From: Bacillota bacterium
Lineage (GTDB): Bacteria; Bacillota_I; Bacilli_A; RF39; UBA660
Reading direction: 5' to 3'
Assembly (NCBI GenBank): GCA_018381595.1
Contig: JAGZRP010000018.1
Location: forward strand, 1-10,074
DNA length: 10,074 nucleotides
A program made the translations under genes and the position numbers. The notes beneath the pieces are model-generated. The model was given only the letters and a program-made list of their open reading frames with translations, was not told where the DNA came from and ran no database searches. Below are positions 1 to 7,954 of this stretch, piece after piece; position 1 is the first letter of the stretch, and each line of letters opens with the position of its first letter.

Positions 1-6
1 GTATTT

Positions 7-35
7 TTTCCAGAATGAAAAAAATATGTTAAAAT
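7..35 (+). promoter_or_regulatory. Probable sigma-A promoter of rnhC
   Basis: A -35 hexamer TTTCCA (7-12) and a -10 hexamer TAAAAT (30-35) are separated by 17 bases, and a TG one base before the -10 makes it an extended -10. The first in-frame ATG (34) lies inside this -10, which argues against it as the start codon. Predicted transcription start is near 42, giving a very short leader before the ATG at 52. The -35 matches consensus at only 4 of 6 positions. Confidence 0.45.
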
Positions 36-41
36 GAATTT

Positions 42-46
42 GGTGA
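42..46 (+). promoter_or_regulatory. Ribosome binding site deciding the rnhC start
   Basis: GGTGA is five bases upstream of the ATG at 52. The alternative in-frame ATG at 34 has no Shine-Dalgarno sequence before it and overlaps the putative -10 box, so 52 is preferred. Confidence 0.55.
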
Positions 47-51
47 TAATT

Positions 52-1035
52 ATGACAATTACTTTAAAAATTAGTGATAATACAAAACAAAAGATGATAG
101 AATATTTCCAAGACAAAAAACGTGAGAAAACACCTCCTTATGCTGTATTTCAAGCAGATGAGGCAGATACAGTTGTTACTCTTTATGAATCGGGAAAAGT
201 GGTATTCCAAGGAATTAGTGCAGATATCGATGCTTCTTTATGGAAACAAATGGAACAAAATTTAAATCCTGGTAAAAAAGTAGAAGAGACAAATAGTGAT
301 GAGAAAAAAGAAAAAGATAAAAAAGATGATTTCGAAGAAAAGAAATTAGTAGAAAAAATATATTTATCTAGAACCATTGGAAGTGATGAAGTAGGAACTG
401 GTGATTACTTTGGTCCAATTGTCGTAACCGCTGCCTATGTTACAAAAGAAGATATCCCCTATTTAGAAAAATTAGGAGTTCGTGATAGTAAAAAATTAAG
501 TGATGAGAAAATATTAGAAATTGTACCAGAAATAATTAAAAAGATATCTTATACCAGTATTATCTTAAATAATAAAGAATATAATGAAAAATATAGTGAA
601 TCTATTAATATGAATAAAATGAAAGCAATTATGCATAATCGTGTTTTATATTTACAACTTGCGAAAATGAAAAAGGAAAATAAACCAGTGGATGCAGTTG
701 TCGTTGACCAGTTTGCAAAACCATTTGTCTACTACAATTATTTAAAAGAACTTGACCAAGTTGTACGCAAGATTACCTTCTTTACAAAAGCAGAAGATAA
801 AATATTAAGTGTTGCATGTGGTTCTTTGATCAGCCGTTATATTTTTCTGAAAGAATTTAAAAAACTAGAAAAAACAATTGGAATGGACTTACCAAAGGGA
901 GCATCTAATTTAGTGGATCAAAAAGCTTTGGAAATTGTCAAAAAATATGGCTTTGATAAATTAAAAGAAGTTGCAAAACTAAATTTCAAAAATACAGATA
1001 AAGTAAAAGTACTCTATGAAAGCTCAAATATGTGA
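52..1035 (+). CDS. rnhC: Ribonuclease HIII
   Basis: RNase HIII cleaves the RNA strand of RNA-DNA hybrids in the cytoplasm and removes primers and R-loops; in Firmicutes it often takes the place of RNase HI. The product is 327 residues, slightly longer than the usual 300-315. Residues 1 to about 75 match the N-terminal TATA-binding-protein-like substrate-binding domain. Residues about 75-102 are a very charged Lys/Glu/Asp linker. The catalytic domain follows: GSDEVGTGDYFGP carries the metal-binding pair D112 and E113, RDSKKLSD is at 144-151, and VVVDQF has D219, a probable third catalytic carboxylate. The DEVGTGD form separates HIII from RNase HII. I chose the start at 52 because of the GGTGA ribosome binding site; a start at 34 would add six residues. 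The gene is apparently monocistronic, with an intrinsic terminator over its stop codon. Confidence 0.95.
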   Translation: MTITLKISDNTKQKMIEYFQDKKREKTPPYAVFQADEADTVVTLYESGKVVFQGISADIDASLWKQMEQNLNPGKKVEETNSDEKKEKDKKDDFEEKKLVEKIYLSRTIGSDEVGTGDYFGPIVVTAAYVTKEDIPYLEKLGVRDSKKLSDEKILEIVPEIIKKISYTSIILNNKEYNEKYSESINMNKMKAIMHNRVLYLQLAKMKKENKPVDAVVVDQFAKPFVYYNYLKELDQVVRKITFFTKAEDKILSVACGSLISRYIFLKEFKKLEKTIGMDLPKGASNLVDQKALEIVKKYGFDKLKEVAKLNFKNTDKVKVLYESSNM

Positions 1036-1043
1036 GCTTTTTT
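1019..1043 (+). terminator. Intrinsic terminator of rnhC, overlapping its stop codon
   Basis: AAAGCTCA (1019-1026) pairs with TGAGCTTT (1033-1040) across a six-base loop, and a run of Ts extends to 1043. The TGA stop of rnhC is 1033-1035, so the left arm is the gene's last coding bases and the right arm begins with its stop codon. Confidence 0.85.
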
Positions 1044-1049
1044 ATCAGG

Positions 1050-1078
1050 TTGCAGTATTATCTGAAAGTGTGTATAAT
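1050..1078 (+). promoter_or_regulatory. Sigma-A promoter of the lipoprotein gene
   Basis: TTGCAG (1050-1055) and a perfect TATAAT (1073-1078) are separated by exactly 17 bases. Transcription should start near 1085, about 27 bases before the ATG at 1112. It sits just after the rnhC terminator, so the two plus-strand genes appear to be separate units. Confidence 0.8.
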
Positions 1079-1111
1079 ACCCTAAGTGAGGAATAGAAGT
1101 GAAGTGAAATA

Positions 1112-2176
1112 ATGGAAACAATAACACCGCATCATCATTTAAACAGAAAAAAGAAAATAACCATTCTTTTTTTATCGGGAAATCTCATATTACTAAATGG
1201 ATGTATGGCACTTAAAAAGAAAGAGGAAATTCAAAAACTAGAAGTTTTAAAAGAATATACCTATGAATTGTTTCCAGTAGAAGTAACTCCTATTTTAAAT
1301 AAAAATCCATTTCATAAAAATCAATCACAAAAAGAAAAAGAAGATAGTATCAAAGAGTTGATTGAAAAAAATCAGACAATGACGCAAAAGCAAAAACAGA
1401 TTGCTTGTACCATGATTCCCTACTTTATTGATAACCCTTATACAGATTACCAATTTTTATATGAACGCTTCAATACCTTATCTGTCTATGAAGCTAATTT
1501 AAAGGATCCTTCTATCAATGGTATCTACATCCCATTCTTAAATACTATTTTAATAAAAGAAAATGCAAAGGATACCACGTTTCGTCATGAATTCATTCAT
1601 GCAACTTCTCATTATTTAGAACATTCGGCAATCGAGGAAGGTTTTACAACCATTCTTCAAGAAGAATATGGATCCTACCAAGATACCTATTCAGAAATCG
1701 CAACCGTAGTTCGTATGCTGATTGAATTAATTGGGATAGAGCCTTTTTTAAAAGCAGATGCACAAGAAACTATTTCTGTTATTTCATCTGAATTATATAA
1801 TATTATTCCAGATAGAAAAAAAGCAGAAAAATTATTACAAAGTATTAAGGAAATTGATAAATTTACGAAAGAAAAACAAAAAAATCAAATGACTGTCTAC
1901 CAAACCTATTACGATTTGTTAGATGAATATTATCAAGCAAAATATCAAGAATCTATTTATCAAAATCAAAAGATGAATTATTATATCAATTATTTAAATC
2001 AAAACTATCAAACAGATGAATATGGGCATACTTATTTAGAATATTTAAATCCATATTATTTAAAAGAGAATAGAATTCCAATTATATTTGGGATCTATCA
2101 AGAAACAAACCAAGTAACTGCCTATTTTGCAGAATTAGAAAAGAATAATAACAATTATAAAACTTTAATCAAATAG
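1112..2176 (+). CDS. Putative lipoprotein with HExxH zinc-metallopeptidase motif
   Basis: I do not recognise a named family. The 354-residue protein has a Lys/Arg-rich N-terminus (12-15), a hydrophobic stretch (16-28) and a lipobox-like LLNGC with Cys31, suggesting a lipoprotein on the outer face of the membrane. Asn at -2 is unusual for a lipobox. A charged helical region follows. Residues 159-163 are HEFIH, an HExxH zinc site, and 175-178 are EEGF, 12-13 residues downstream, where a glutamate could be the third zinc ligand as in gluzincins. The C-terminal half is rich in Tyr, Gln and Asn and likely helical. A membrane-anchored zinc peptidase is inferred; the substrate is unknown. The start at 1112 has only a weak ribosome binding site (GAAGTGA, 1101-1107), but it is the start that gives a sensible signal sequence. 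It has its own promoter and terminator, so it is probably monocistronic. Confidence 0.7.
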   Translation: METITPHHHLNRKKKITILFLSGNLILLNGCMALKKKEEIQKLEVLKEYTYELFPVEVTPILNKNPFHKNQSQKEKEDSIKELIEKNQTMTQKQKQIACTMIPYFIDNPYTDYQFLYERFNTLSVYEANLKDPSINGIYIPFLNTILIKENAKDTTFRHEFIHATSHYLEHSAIEEGFTTILQEEYGSYQDTYSEIATVVRMLIELIGIEPFLKADAQETISVISSELYNIIPDRKKAEKLLQSIKEIDKFTKEKQKNQMTVYQTYYDLLDEYYQAKYQESIYQNQKMNYYINYLNQNYQTDEYGHTYLEYLNPYYLKENRIPIIFGIYQETNQVTAYFAELEKNNNNYKTLIK

Positions 2177-2188
2177 ATTAAAGTTTTT
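2159..2188 (+). terminator. Intrinsic terminator of the lipoprotein gene, overlapping its stop codon
   Basis: AAAACTTTAATC (2159-2170) pairs with GATTAAAGTTTT (2176-2187) around a five-base loop, giving a 12-bp AT-rich stem that ends in a T run. The TAG stop is 2174-2176, so the stop codon lies across the loop and the start of the right arm. The A-run in the left arm could give weak termination for minus-strand transcripts as well. Confidence 0.8.
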
Positions 2189-2244
2189 ATTTACAATGTA
2201 GATAATTATTTCTTCTTTTGTTTTTTTAAATCATAATAGCTATG

Positions 2245-2266
2245 AAAAAAGGAGTGATTACTCACT
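2245..2266 (-). terminator. Probable intrinsic terminator of murC, overlapping its stop codon
   Basis: Read on the minus strand, AGTGA, a GTAA tetraloop and TCACT form a short five-bp hairpin (2253-2266), followed two bases later by six Ts (2245-2250). The murC TAA stop (2258-2260) lies in the loop. The stem is short, so efficiency is uncertain. Confidence 0.55.
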
Positions 2267-3571
2267 ACCTTCTTCAATTAATTTTTCATAAGCTTCACAA
2301 ATATGATAAATATTTTTAGGACTCATGAAGATGACTACTGGGTTTTCATGTTTCAATAGTTTAGAAACATCTTCCATTCCAATATGGTCTCCATGTTCTA
2401 AATCTTTTATAATCATATCACTTGTTACATTTGGATAATCTTCTGGATTATCTCTATCGTTTTTAATATCCATTACATATGCATAATCTGCAAGATTCAA
2501 TGCTTTGGCATAATCATCGGCAAATTCTAAAACACGGGCATAGGTATATGGTTCAAAAACAGCAACCACAGGTCTATCTGGGTATTTTTGTTTTGCTGCT
2601 TTCATGGTTGCTTTCACTTCTGCTGGATGATGTGCATAATCATCAATCGTAATCACAGTTCCAATGTGATTTTCTTGAAATCTTCTTTTTGCTCCACCAA
2701 ATGTTTTTAAAACCTTAGATACTTCTTTCGCATCCATTCTCTCATAAGAACAAATTGCAATGACTGCAAGTGCATTTAGAAGCATATGTTTTCCATAAAA
2801 AGGTAAGTCAAAAGAACCATAGTAATTGCCTTCTACAAATACTTCAAATGAAGTCCCCTCTTTTTTATACTCTACGTTTTTCGCAACAATATCATTGTCT
2901 TCATCTAAACCATAGTAAAAGATTGGAGGATTGACTTCTAGAGAATGTGTATATGGATCATCTCCACAAGCAATGACCATTTTCTCTGCTTTATTCGCAT
3001 ATTCTTGATATGCTAAAATCACATCATCAATATCTTTAAAATAATCGACATGGTCTAAATCTATATTCGTAATGACTGCATAAGTTGGCGTGTAAGATAA
3101 AAAATGTCTTTTATATTCACAAGCTTCTAGCACAAAATATTTATTTTCTTTTGAAGCATATCCAGTTCCATCTCCGATTAAATAATTACAACCGCAGATA
3201 TTTTTCAATGTATGCGCTAACATAGAAGAAGTTGTTGTTTTTCCATGACAACCAGCAATGGTAATGGTATCAAACATACGAGTCAGTTTTCCAACCATTT
3301 CCTCATAGGCATACATTTTCAAATCCAACGCTTCTGCGCGTTTTACTTCTTCGTTATTCTCCGCAGTAAAGCTATTTCCTCTGATAATAATATCATTCTC
3401 TTTGATATTTTCTTTATCAAATGGAAGTGCATAAATTCCTGCTTGATTTAAAGCATCATCAGTAAAACAATGCTCACTAATATCACTGCCCTTTACCTCA
3501 TAACCTAGGTTCTTCAAAATTTGAGCAAGTGAACTCATCCCTGTCCCTTTTATTCCAATAAAATGATACAT
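2258..3571 (-). CDS. murC: UDP-N-acetylmuramate--L-alanine ligase MurC
   Basis: MurC is the cytoplasmic ATP-dependent ligase that adds L-alanine to UDP-N-acetylmuramic acid, the first peptide step of peptidoglycan synthesis. The 437-residue length fits Firmicutes MurC. The N-terminal nucleotide-binding motif GIKGTGMSSLAQIL starts at residue 6 and closely resembles Bacilli MurC. The central ATP-binding loop is GCHGKTTT (107-114), where most MurC proteins have GTHGKTTT. NIDLDHVDYF and DDYAHHPAEV further on are standard MurC signatures. The ATG at 3571 begins directly with the Rossmann strand (MYHFIGIKG), with a weak AAGAG eight bases upstream. The gene follows tadC on the same strand with a 43-base gap, but a near-consensus promoter inside the tadC end suggests independent housekeeping expression. 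Confidence 0.97.
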   Translation of the reverse strand: MYHFIGIKGTGMSSLAQILKNLGYEVKGSDISEHCFTDDALNQAGIYALPFDKENIKENDIIIRGNSFTAENNEEVKRAEALDLKMYAYEEMVGKLTRMFDTITIAGCHGKTTTSSMLAHTLKNICGCNYLIGDGTGYASKENKYFVLEACEYKRHFLSYTPTYAVITNIDLDHVDYFKDIDDVILAYQEYANKAEKMVIACGDDPYTHSLEVNPPIFYYGLDEDNDIVAKNVEYKKEGTSFEVFVEGNYYGSFDLPFYGKHMLLNALAVIAICSYERMDAKEVSKVLKTFGGAKRRFQENHIGTVITIDDYAHHPAEVKATMKAAKQKYPDRPVVAVFEPYTYARVLEFADDYAKALNLADYAYVMDIKNDRDNPEDYPNVTSDMIIKDLEHGDHIGMEDVSKLLKHENPVVIFMSPKNIYHICEAYEKLIEEGSE

Positions 3572-3594
3572 ATTATCAACTCTTTTCCTTTTTT

Positions 3595-3623
3595 ATTATA
3601 TTACAAACTTGCCGTCATGCCAA
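3595..3623 (-). promoter_or_regulatory. Sigma-A promoter of murC inside the tadC 3' end
   Basis: On the minus strand TTGGCA (3618-3623) and a perfect TATAAT (3595-3600) are exactly 17 bases apart. The -35 box consists of the last two sense codons of tadC (Leu-Ala), and the spacer holds the tadC stop. Predicted start is near 3588, giving a short murC leader. Confidence 0.8.
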
Positions 3624-4319
3624 TAAGTTTATGATAAATGGTCCCAAAATCATTAATAAAATGAGTGGTACGACAAATACAACGGAGATAATACTTACTT
3701 TATTTGGTATTTTATTGATTTCACCACGAATTTCTAAGATTCTTTTATCTCTTAAGAAACTGATTTGATGATACATCGTATCTAGTATGCTGTTTCCAAA
3801 CAAGTCCGTTTGTGTCATATTTAAAATAATATTATTCACGGTTTCACTTGGAATTCTTTTTTTCATGTCGTTTAATGCTTCAATGAGTGTTTTTCCAAAG
3901 TTCATTTCGTATAAAGCTCTTTCAAACTCTTTTGATAATTCCGTATCGACATTAGCAACAGTTACTTCTAGTGAGTGCTCTAAGTCTCTTCCTGATTCTA
4001 AAGTTAGGGTGAGAATTTCAAAAAAGTAAAGTGCATCGCGGTCTAATTGTTTTACCCTTTTTTTCATAGGTTCTGAAATATACATATGACCAAAGAAATA
4101 ATAATATAAAACGGTAATAAATGGTGCGAATAAATATCCATACTCCATGAAATATAATAATACTAAAAATAGAACAATAGTAGAGATTAAGCGAATATTT
4201 AAAAATGTATATGTGTCCATCTTTGCAAAACTACCAAGCATTTCTATTTTTGCGCTCACACGATCGATATCTTTTTTACGATAGATTCTATCGATAATTC
4301 CATTACTTTTTCCTTTCAT
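3615..4319 (-). CDS. tadC: Tad/Flp pilus inner-membrane platform protein TadC (type II secretion F family)
   Basis: TadC and TadB form the cytoplasmic-membrane platform on which the CpaF/TadA ATPase acts to assemble Flp-type pili. The 234-residue protein has two hydrophobic segments (about 43-57 and 61-80), a cytoplasmic four-helix F-type domain (about 95-205, with FFEILTLTLESG and the later Gly-rich turn TDLFGNSILDT) and a C-terminal membrane helix (about 207-233). It is short for the family, which is often near 300 residues; the missing part would be N-terminal. The ATG at 4319 is preceded by AAGGA inside the last codons of tadB, with four bases between the two genes, so translational coupling is likely. 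Assignment as TadC rather than TadB rests on its place after the longer TadB and on the conserved order cpaF-tadB-tadC. Confidence 0.88.
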   Translation of the reverse strand: MKGKSNGIIDRIYRKKDIDRVSAKIEMLGSFAKMDTYTFLNIRLISTIVLFLVLLYFMEYGYLFAPFITVLYYYFFGHMYISEPMKKRVKQLDRDALYFFEILTLTLESGRDLEHSLEVTVANVDTELSKEFERALYEMNFGKTLIEALNDMKKRIPSETVNNIILNMTQTDLFGNSILDTMYHQISFLRDKRILEIRGEINKIPNKVSIISVVFVVPLILLMILGPFIINLLA

Positions 4320-4323
4320 GTGA

Positions 4324-5847
4324 TCACATCCTTACTTTCATGATTTTGCGTACAAAATAAATATAAATTAAATATAAAAGTATCATAAATACCATCAATA
4401 CAACACCGATTGGTGATTGAAAGAATGGTAAGAAATAAGTTGGATTAATTAGTGATACAAAGGCAATGAATAAAATAGGAACCGCAATTAACGCATAGAC
4501 AATCAAACGTGAAGAACCAGTTAAAGAAGACATTTCTAATTTTAATTTCTTTTTACTAAATAAAGATTCTTCAATCGATGCGAATACTTTGATAATGTTT
4601 CCTCCTGTTTTATTCAAGATAGATAATGATGCCGTTAAGTAAGTAACTTCTTCTAATTGAATACGTTCTGAGAAACGTTTAAATACCATATCAATTGATA
4701 ATCCAAATGAGATTTCTAAACTCATCTTTTTAAATTCTTCACAAATAGGACCCGTTAACTCTTCTGTTACTAAATGAATCGCTTGCGTAATACTTCTACC
4801 TGACTTAAACGCATTATTCATAATAATAATTGCTTGTAATAAATCATTTTCAATCTGATTACGATATCTTTTATATTGATAAATATAAAGGATATCTGGC
4901 ATCATGAATCCAAATAAAAGTGGTACCATAAGTTCATAGAATGTTAAAACTTGGTATTGTAGCGTCTTTGCGAATACTGCAACTAATACAAAGAAGAAGG
5001 ATATTAATAACTTGCTAGAAATAAAATGCATGCCCTCTTTATAACGTTTATTCACTGTTCCTGCATATTTATCATACTTACGAGCATAATTTGTAACAAA
5101 AACTGATTTTTTTAAAGTATTGGCAAATCTTTTCACTACTAAGAAGTATTTATCGAGTAGTTTATCAAACAGTGATTTGCTGTTGTCAACGAGAGGCTCT
5201 AATGCATATTTTCCAATTCTTTTTTCGAGTGCTAATACTTTACGATATTGCACGATAAGAAAAATGACAGAAAACAATACCACGATAATTCCAATTTGAG
5301 TGAGTTGTAATTGATTACTGGTTGATTCTACAACACGAATGGTAATACTTTCACTTGCAGTATTTCCTGCACTATCTGTTACCGTATAAGTTAATTTCTT
5401 TACTCCTAATGTTTCAAAATCTAATTCATCAAAATTTGTTTTTACTTTACTTAATAAATCTCCATCTTGTAAATCTGTTACTCGAATCCCCTCTAGTGGT
5501 TTTAAAGTACTTCCTTTTTCCATGACAATACTTTTTTCACCAACATTGATTCGAGGTTTATCTTTGTCGATTTGATAAATTCCAGATTTTTTCGTTTCTA
5601 ATAAAGCTCCCCTTGCATCATAACTATTGACTGTGATTTGATAATTTCCACTTTCTAATAAATAAATGGTCGAAGGTTTTGCCCCTGTTACAACAACGGG
5701 GGTCCCTACTTGATTATCTTTTGTTACAATATATTCATACTTACTTGCATATTGAGTCGGAGTAAAAATAACCGCTAAATCTTGATTTGTCGGTTTTTCT
5801 GTATTTTGAATACTAAATGTTGATATGCGATTGGTATCAGGATTCAT
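4324..5847 (-). CDS. tadB: Tad pilus platform protein TadB with N-terminal Ig-like extension
   Basis: The C-terminal part is a type II secretion F-family protein: a basic cytoplasmic stretch (202-278), membrane segments near 279-297 and 300-323, a cytoplasmic F domain (about 335-440, with MNNAFKSGRSITQAI) and membrane segments near 447-470 and 478-500. The first 180 residues are not part of normal TadB. Residues about 8-95 read as a beta-sandwich repeat (SGNYQITVNSYDARG), and about 98-174 resemble DUF5011-type bacterial Ig-like domains (VTDLQDGDL and LTYTVTDSAGNTA). A membrane segment follows (185-201). The positive-inside rule places this N-terminal region outside the cell, yet it has no signal peptide. 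At 507 residues the protein is well over typical TadB length (about 300). The start is firm: AGGAGGT five bases before the ATG, overlapping the cpaF stop, and no frameshift is evident. The Ig-like regions may bind the wall, the pilus or a partner; this is inference. Confidence 0.88.
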   Translation of the reverse strand: MNPDTNRISTFSIQNTEKPTNQDLAVIFTPTQYASKYEYIVTKDNQVGTPVVVTGAKPSTIYLLESGNYQITVNSYDARGALLETKKSGIYQIDKDKPRINVGEKSIVMEKGSTLKPLEGIRVTDLQDGDLLSKVKTNFDELDFETLGVKKLTYTVTDSAGNTASESITIRVVESTSNQLQLTQIGIIVVLFSVIFLIVQYRKVLALEKRIGKYALEPLVDNSKSLFDKLLDKYFLVVKRFANTLKKSVFVTNYARKYDKYAGTVNKRYKEGMHFISSKLLISFFFVLVAVFAKTLQYQVLTFYELMVPLLFGFMMPDILYIYQYKRYRNQIENDLLQAIIIMNNAFKSGRSITQAIHLVTEELTGPICEEFKKMSLEISFGLSIDMVFKRFSERIQLEEVTYLTASLSILNKTGGNIIKVFASIEESLFSKKKLKLEMSSLTGSSRLIVYALIAVPILFIAFVSLINPTYFLPFFQSPIGVVLMVFMILLYLIYIYFVRKIMKVRM

Positions 5848-5852
5848 AATTT

Positions 5853-5859
5853 ACCTCCT
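5853..5859 (-). promoter_or_regulatory. Strong ribosome binding site fixing the tadB start
   Basis: AGGAGGT lies five bases before the tadB ATG and overlaps the TAG stop of cpaF (5858-5860). It shows that the signal-less N-terminus of this unusual TadB is genuine and not a mis-called start. Confidence 0.85.
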
Positions 5860-7183
5860 ACTCTTCAAAAATATCTTTTAAATCTTCAATTCCTGCTGCT
5901 TTAATATGGTCATAGACTTTTGGGGTGTAATCTATTTTCTGGAATTCACCATCTACTTCTCCATTTTCTAAAACTCCAGTTTGTTCAAAGGTAAATATTT
6001 GTTTTAATTCAATTGTGTCGTCTTTAAAACCTACTACCTCTGAAATATCTGTGATTTTTCTTTTTCCATCTGATAGTCTAGCGATGTTGATAACAATGTG
6101 AATGGCATTTTCAATGTATTCACGTATCGCATGAATTGGAATTTCCATTCCTGCCATTAAAATCATTGTCTCTAAACGGTTAAATGCATCAATTGGACCA
6201 TTGGCATGCATGGTTGTCATACTTCCGGTATGCCCTGTATTCATGGCTTGTAACATGTCAAATGCTTCCTTTCCACGAACTTCTCCTACGATAATTCTAT
6301 CCGGTCTCATACGTAAGGAATTGATGACCAAATCACGAATGGTAATTTCTCCACTTCCCTCGTAATTGACAAGTCTTGTTTCTAGAGAAATGACATGGTT
6401 TTGATTCAATCTTAATTCAGCTGCATCTTCAATTGTAATAATACGTTCATCTGTATGAATAAAACTAGAAAGTACATTCAAAAGAGATGTTTTTCCACTA
6501 CCGGTTCCTCCACAAATAATAATATTTAGTTTTGCTTTTACACAAGCTTCTAAGAAACGTGCCATATATGGAGTGAGTGTTCCCATTCTTAAAAAGTCAT
6601 CAATACTTTCCAAGTCCTGTTTAAACTTACGAATGGTCATAACTGGGCCCTTTAAAGAAAGCGGTGGAATGACTGCATTTAATCTGGAACCATCTTTTAA
6701 TCTCGCATCGACCATTGGATTTGCAGTATCAATGGTTCGTCCTAATGGTTGAATCATTCTTTGAATGGTACGAATAATATGATCATCATTGATAAAACTA
6801 ATTGATTCATCACGAACCACTTTACCATCGATTTCGATATAAATTTCATTGATTCCATTGACCATGATTTCTGTAATATCTTTATCTTCTAATAACTCTG
6901 TAATAGGACCATACCCATTTAATTCATTGTCAATTAGATTATAAATATGATTTCTCTCAATATTAGTTAAATCATATCCTTCTAATGTTTTGTCAATTTC
7001 TTGTTTGACAAATTCATCCATCGTTCCATGTGCTTCTACTTTATGGTCAATCAAATTTTGGATGATTAAATTACGAAGTTTTTCTAATAATTCTTTATTT
7101 TGGAATGCATCATAATCAGTGACACTATATATCTTTGATTTGTTTTGTGGTTGGACATTAAAAGTCTCTGTAAACTTTTTCAT
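5858..7183 (-). CDS. cpaF: Tad pilus assembly ATPase CpaF/TadA
   Basis: This is the hexameric cytoplasmic secretion ATPase that powers Flp-type pilus assembly with TadB/TadC. The 441 residues contain an N-terminal helical domain with the family signature [11 protein letters not shown] (90-100) and a RecA-like core. The core has Walker [10 protein letters not shown] (225-233), Asp box TIEDAAEL (250-257), Walker B region [12 protein letters not shown] (293-304) and His box [12 protein letters not shown] (317-328). All catalytic motifs are intact, and the length is near that of typical CpaF. AGGTGA precedes the ATG and runs into the stop codon of the upstream cpaE-like gene (seven bases between the genes). 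The retained GEVRG and GHTGS motifs are typical of the Tad/CpaF branch. An archaeal-type ancestry for that branch is established knowledge, not something seen here. Confidence 0.97.
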   Translation of the reverse strand: MKKFTETFNVQPQNKSKIYSVTDYDAFQNKELLEKLRNLIIQNLIDHKVEAHGTMDEFVKQEIDKTLEGYDLTNIERNHIYNLIDNELNGYGPITELLEDKDITEIMVNGINEIYIEIDGKVVRDESISFINDDHIIRTIQRMIQPLGRTIDTANPMVDARLKDGSRLNAVIPPLSLKGPVMTIRKFKQDLESIDDFLRMGTLTPYMARFLEACVKAKLNIIICGGTGSGKTSLLNVLSSFIHTDERIITIEDAAELRLNQNHVISLETRLVNYEGSGEITIRDLVINSLRMRPDRIIVGEVRGKEAFDMLQAMNTGHTGSMTTMHANGPIDAFNRLETMILMAGMEIPIHAIREYIENAIHIVINIARLSDGKRKITDISEVVGFKDDTIELKQIFTFEQTGVLENGEVDGEFQKIDYTPKVYDHIKAAGIEDLKDIFEE

Positions 7184-7190
7184 AATTCAC

Positions 7191-7952
7191 CTACTTACTT
7201 TCCTTTAAAAGAGCATCGGCAATGAGTTCGAAGTTTTTCATTGCTTTTTTATCTTTCGATTGAACTTTAGAAGATAATGTCATAATCTTTCCATCCAGTA
7301 CATATTCATCAATATCTTTGTGATAGAAACTATTAGGAATGGTGTAGTCAATATTATCTTTTAAAATATTTTTAATATCATATTTACTAAAACAATCTTT
7401 TTCCATATCACAAGATTCATTTAAAATAATTCGATAATTACTTCTATCCATATCTTTTAAGATTGCTACCATGGTTTTCATATTTTTAATGTCAACAGGA
7501 TCATTAGAAACAACATAGATAATTTCATCAGATGCATCCATTACAACCAAATTCATTTCACTTAAAATATGATTGGTATCAATTAATATAACATCGTATT
7601 TCATCTTTGCACGTGCTAAAATTAAATCAATATAATTACTTCCTATTTGACTTGCAAGTCTAGGGTCAATTGGTGCGGTAATGCAATCAATATATTCATT
7701 ATAGCGAGCAACATAGTTTTCTATATGGTCAAAACGGTTGTTATTCATATCATCGGTAATATGAAATAAATCTTTATCCGTTTCAATGTTTAATGAAAGA
7801 GCAATTCCCCCACTATATAAATCCATATCAATAATTAATGTTTTCAATTTTTTTAATGAAAAAATTCCTGCTAGATTCAAAGTTGTTGTTGTTTTTCCTA
7901 CCCCACCTTTTACTCCAGTAATGGTAAAAACTTTTGCTTGTTTCACAGCCAT
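7191..7952 (-). CDS. cpaE: CpaE/TadZ-like ParA-MinD family ATPase
   Basis: A 253-residue P-loop ATPase of the ParA/MinD type. It has a deviant Walker A KGGVGKTT (15-22, signature Lys15 and Lys20), the switch region IDMD (41-44) and the Walker B-like DVILIDT (120-126). In Tad systems CpaE/TadZ proteins help localise the pilus machine. This one begins at the ATPase domain and lacks the N-terminal atypical receiver domain that many CpaE/TadZ proteins carry. I placed the start at 7952 because AAGGAGAGGGG precedes it; an in-frame ATG at 7982 would add ten residues but lies within the tadE-like 2 coding region and has no better site. It begins two bases after the preceding gene's stop and ends seven bases before cpaF. 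A plasmid-partition ParA is unlikely, because no ParB partner is present and the gene is embedded in the operon. Confidence 0.88.
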   Translation of the reverse strand: MAVKQAKVFTITGVKGGVGKTTTTLNLAGIFSLKKLKTLIIDMDLYSGGIALSLNIETDKDLFHITDDMNNNRFDHIENYVARYNEYIDCITAPIDPRLASQIGSNYIDLILARAKMKYDVILIDTNHILSEMNLVVMDASDEIIYVVSNDPVDIKNMKTMVAILKDMDRSNYRIILNESCDMEKDCFSKYDIKNILKDNIDYTIPNSFYHKDIDEYVLDGKIMTLSSKVQSKDKKAMKNFELIADALLKESK

Positions 7953-7954
7953 AA

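Noticed and set aside
4318..4329. Perfect 12-base palindrome ATGTGATCACAT at the tadB-tadC junction
   Set aside because: It consists of the last Met codon and stop of tadB plus the bases before the tadC start. It is not near a promoter and has no loop to form an RNA hairpin. Probably chance.
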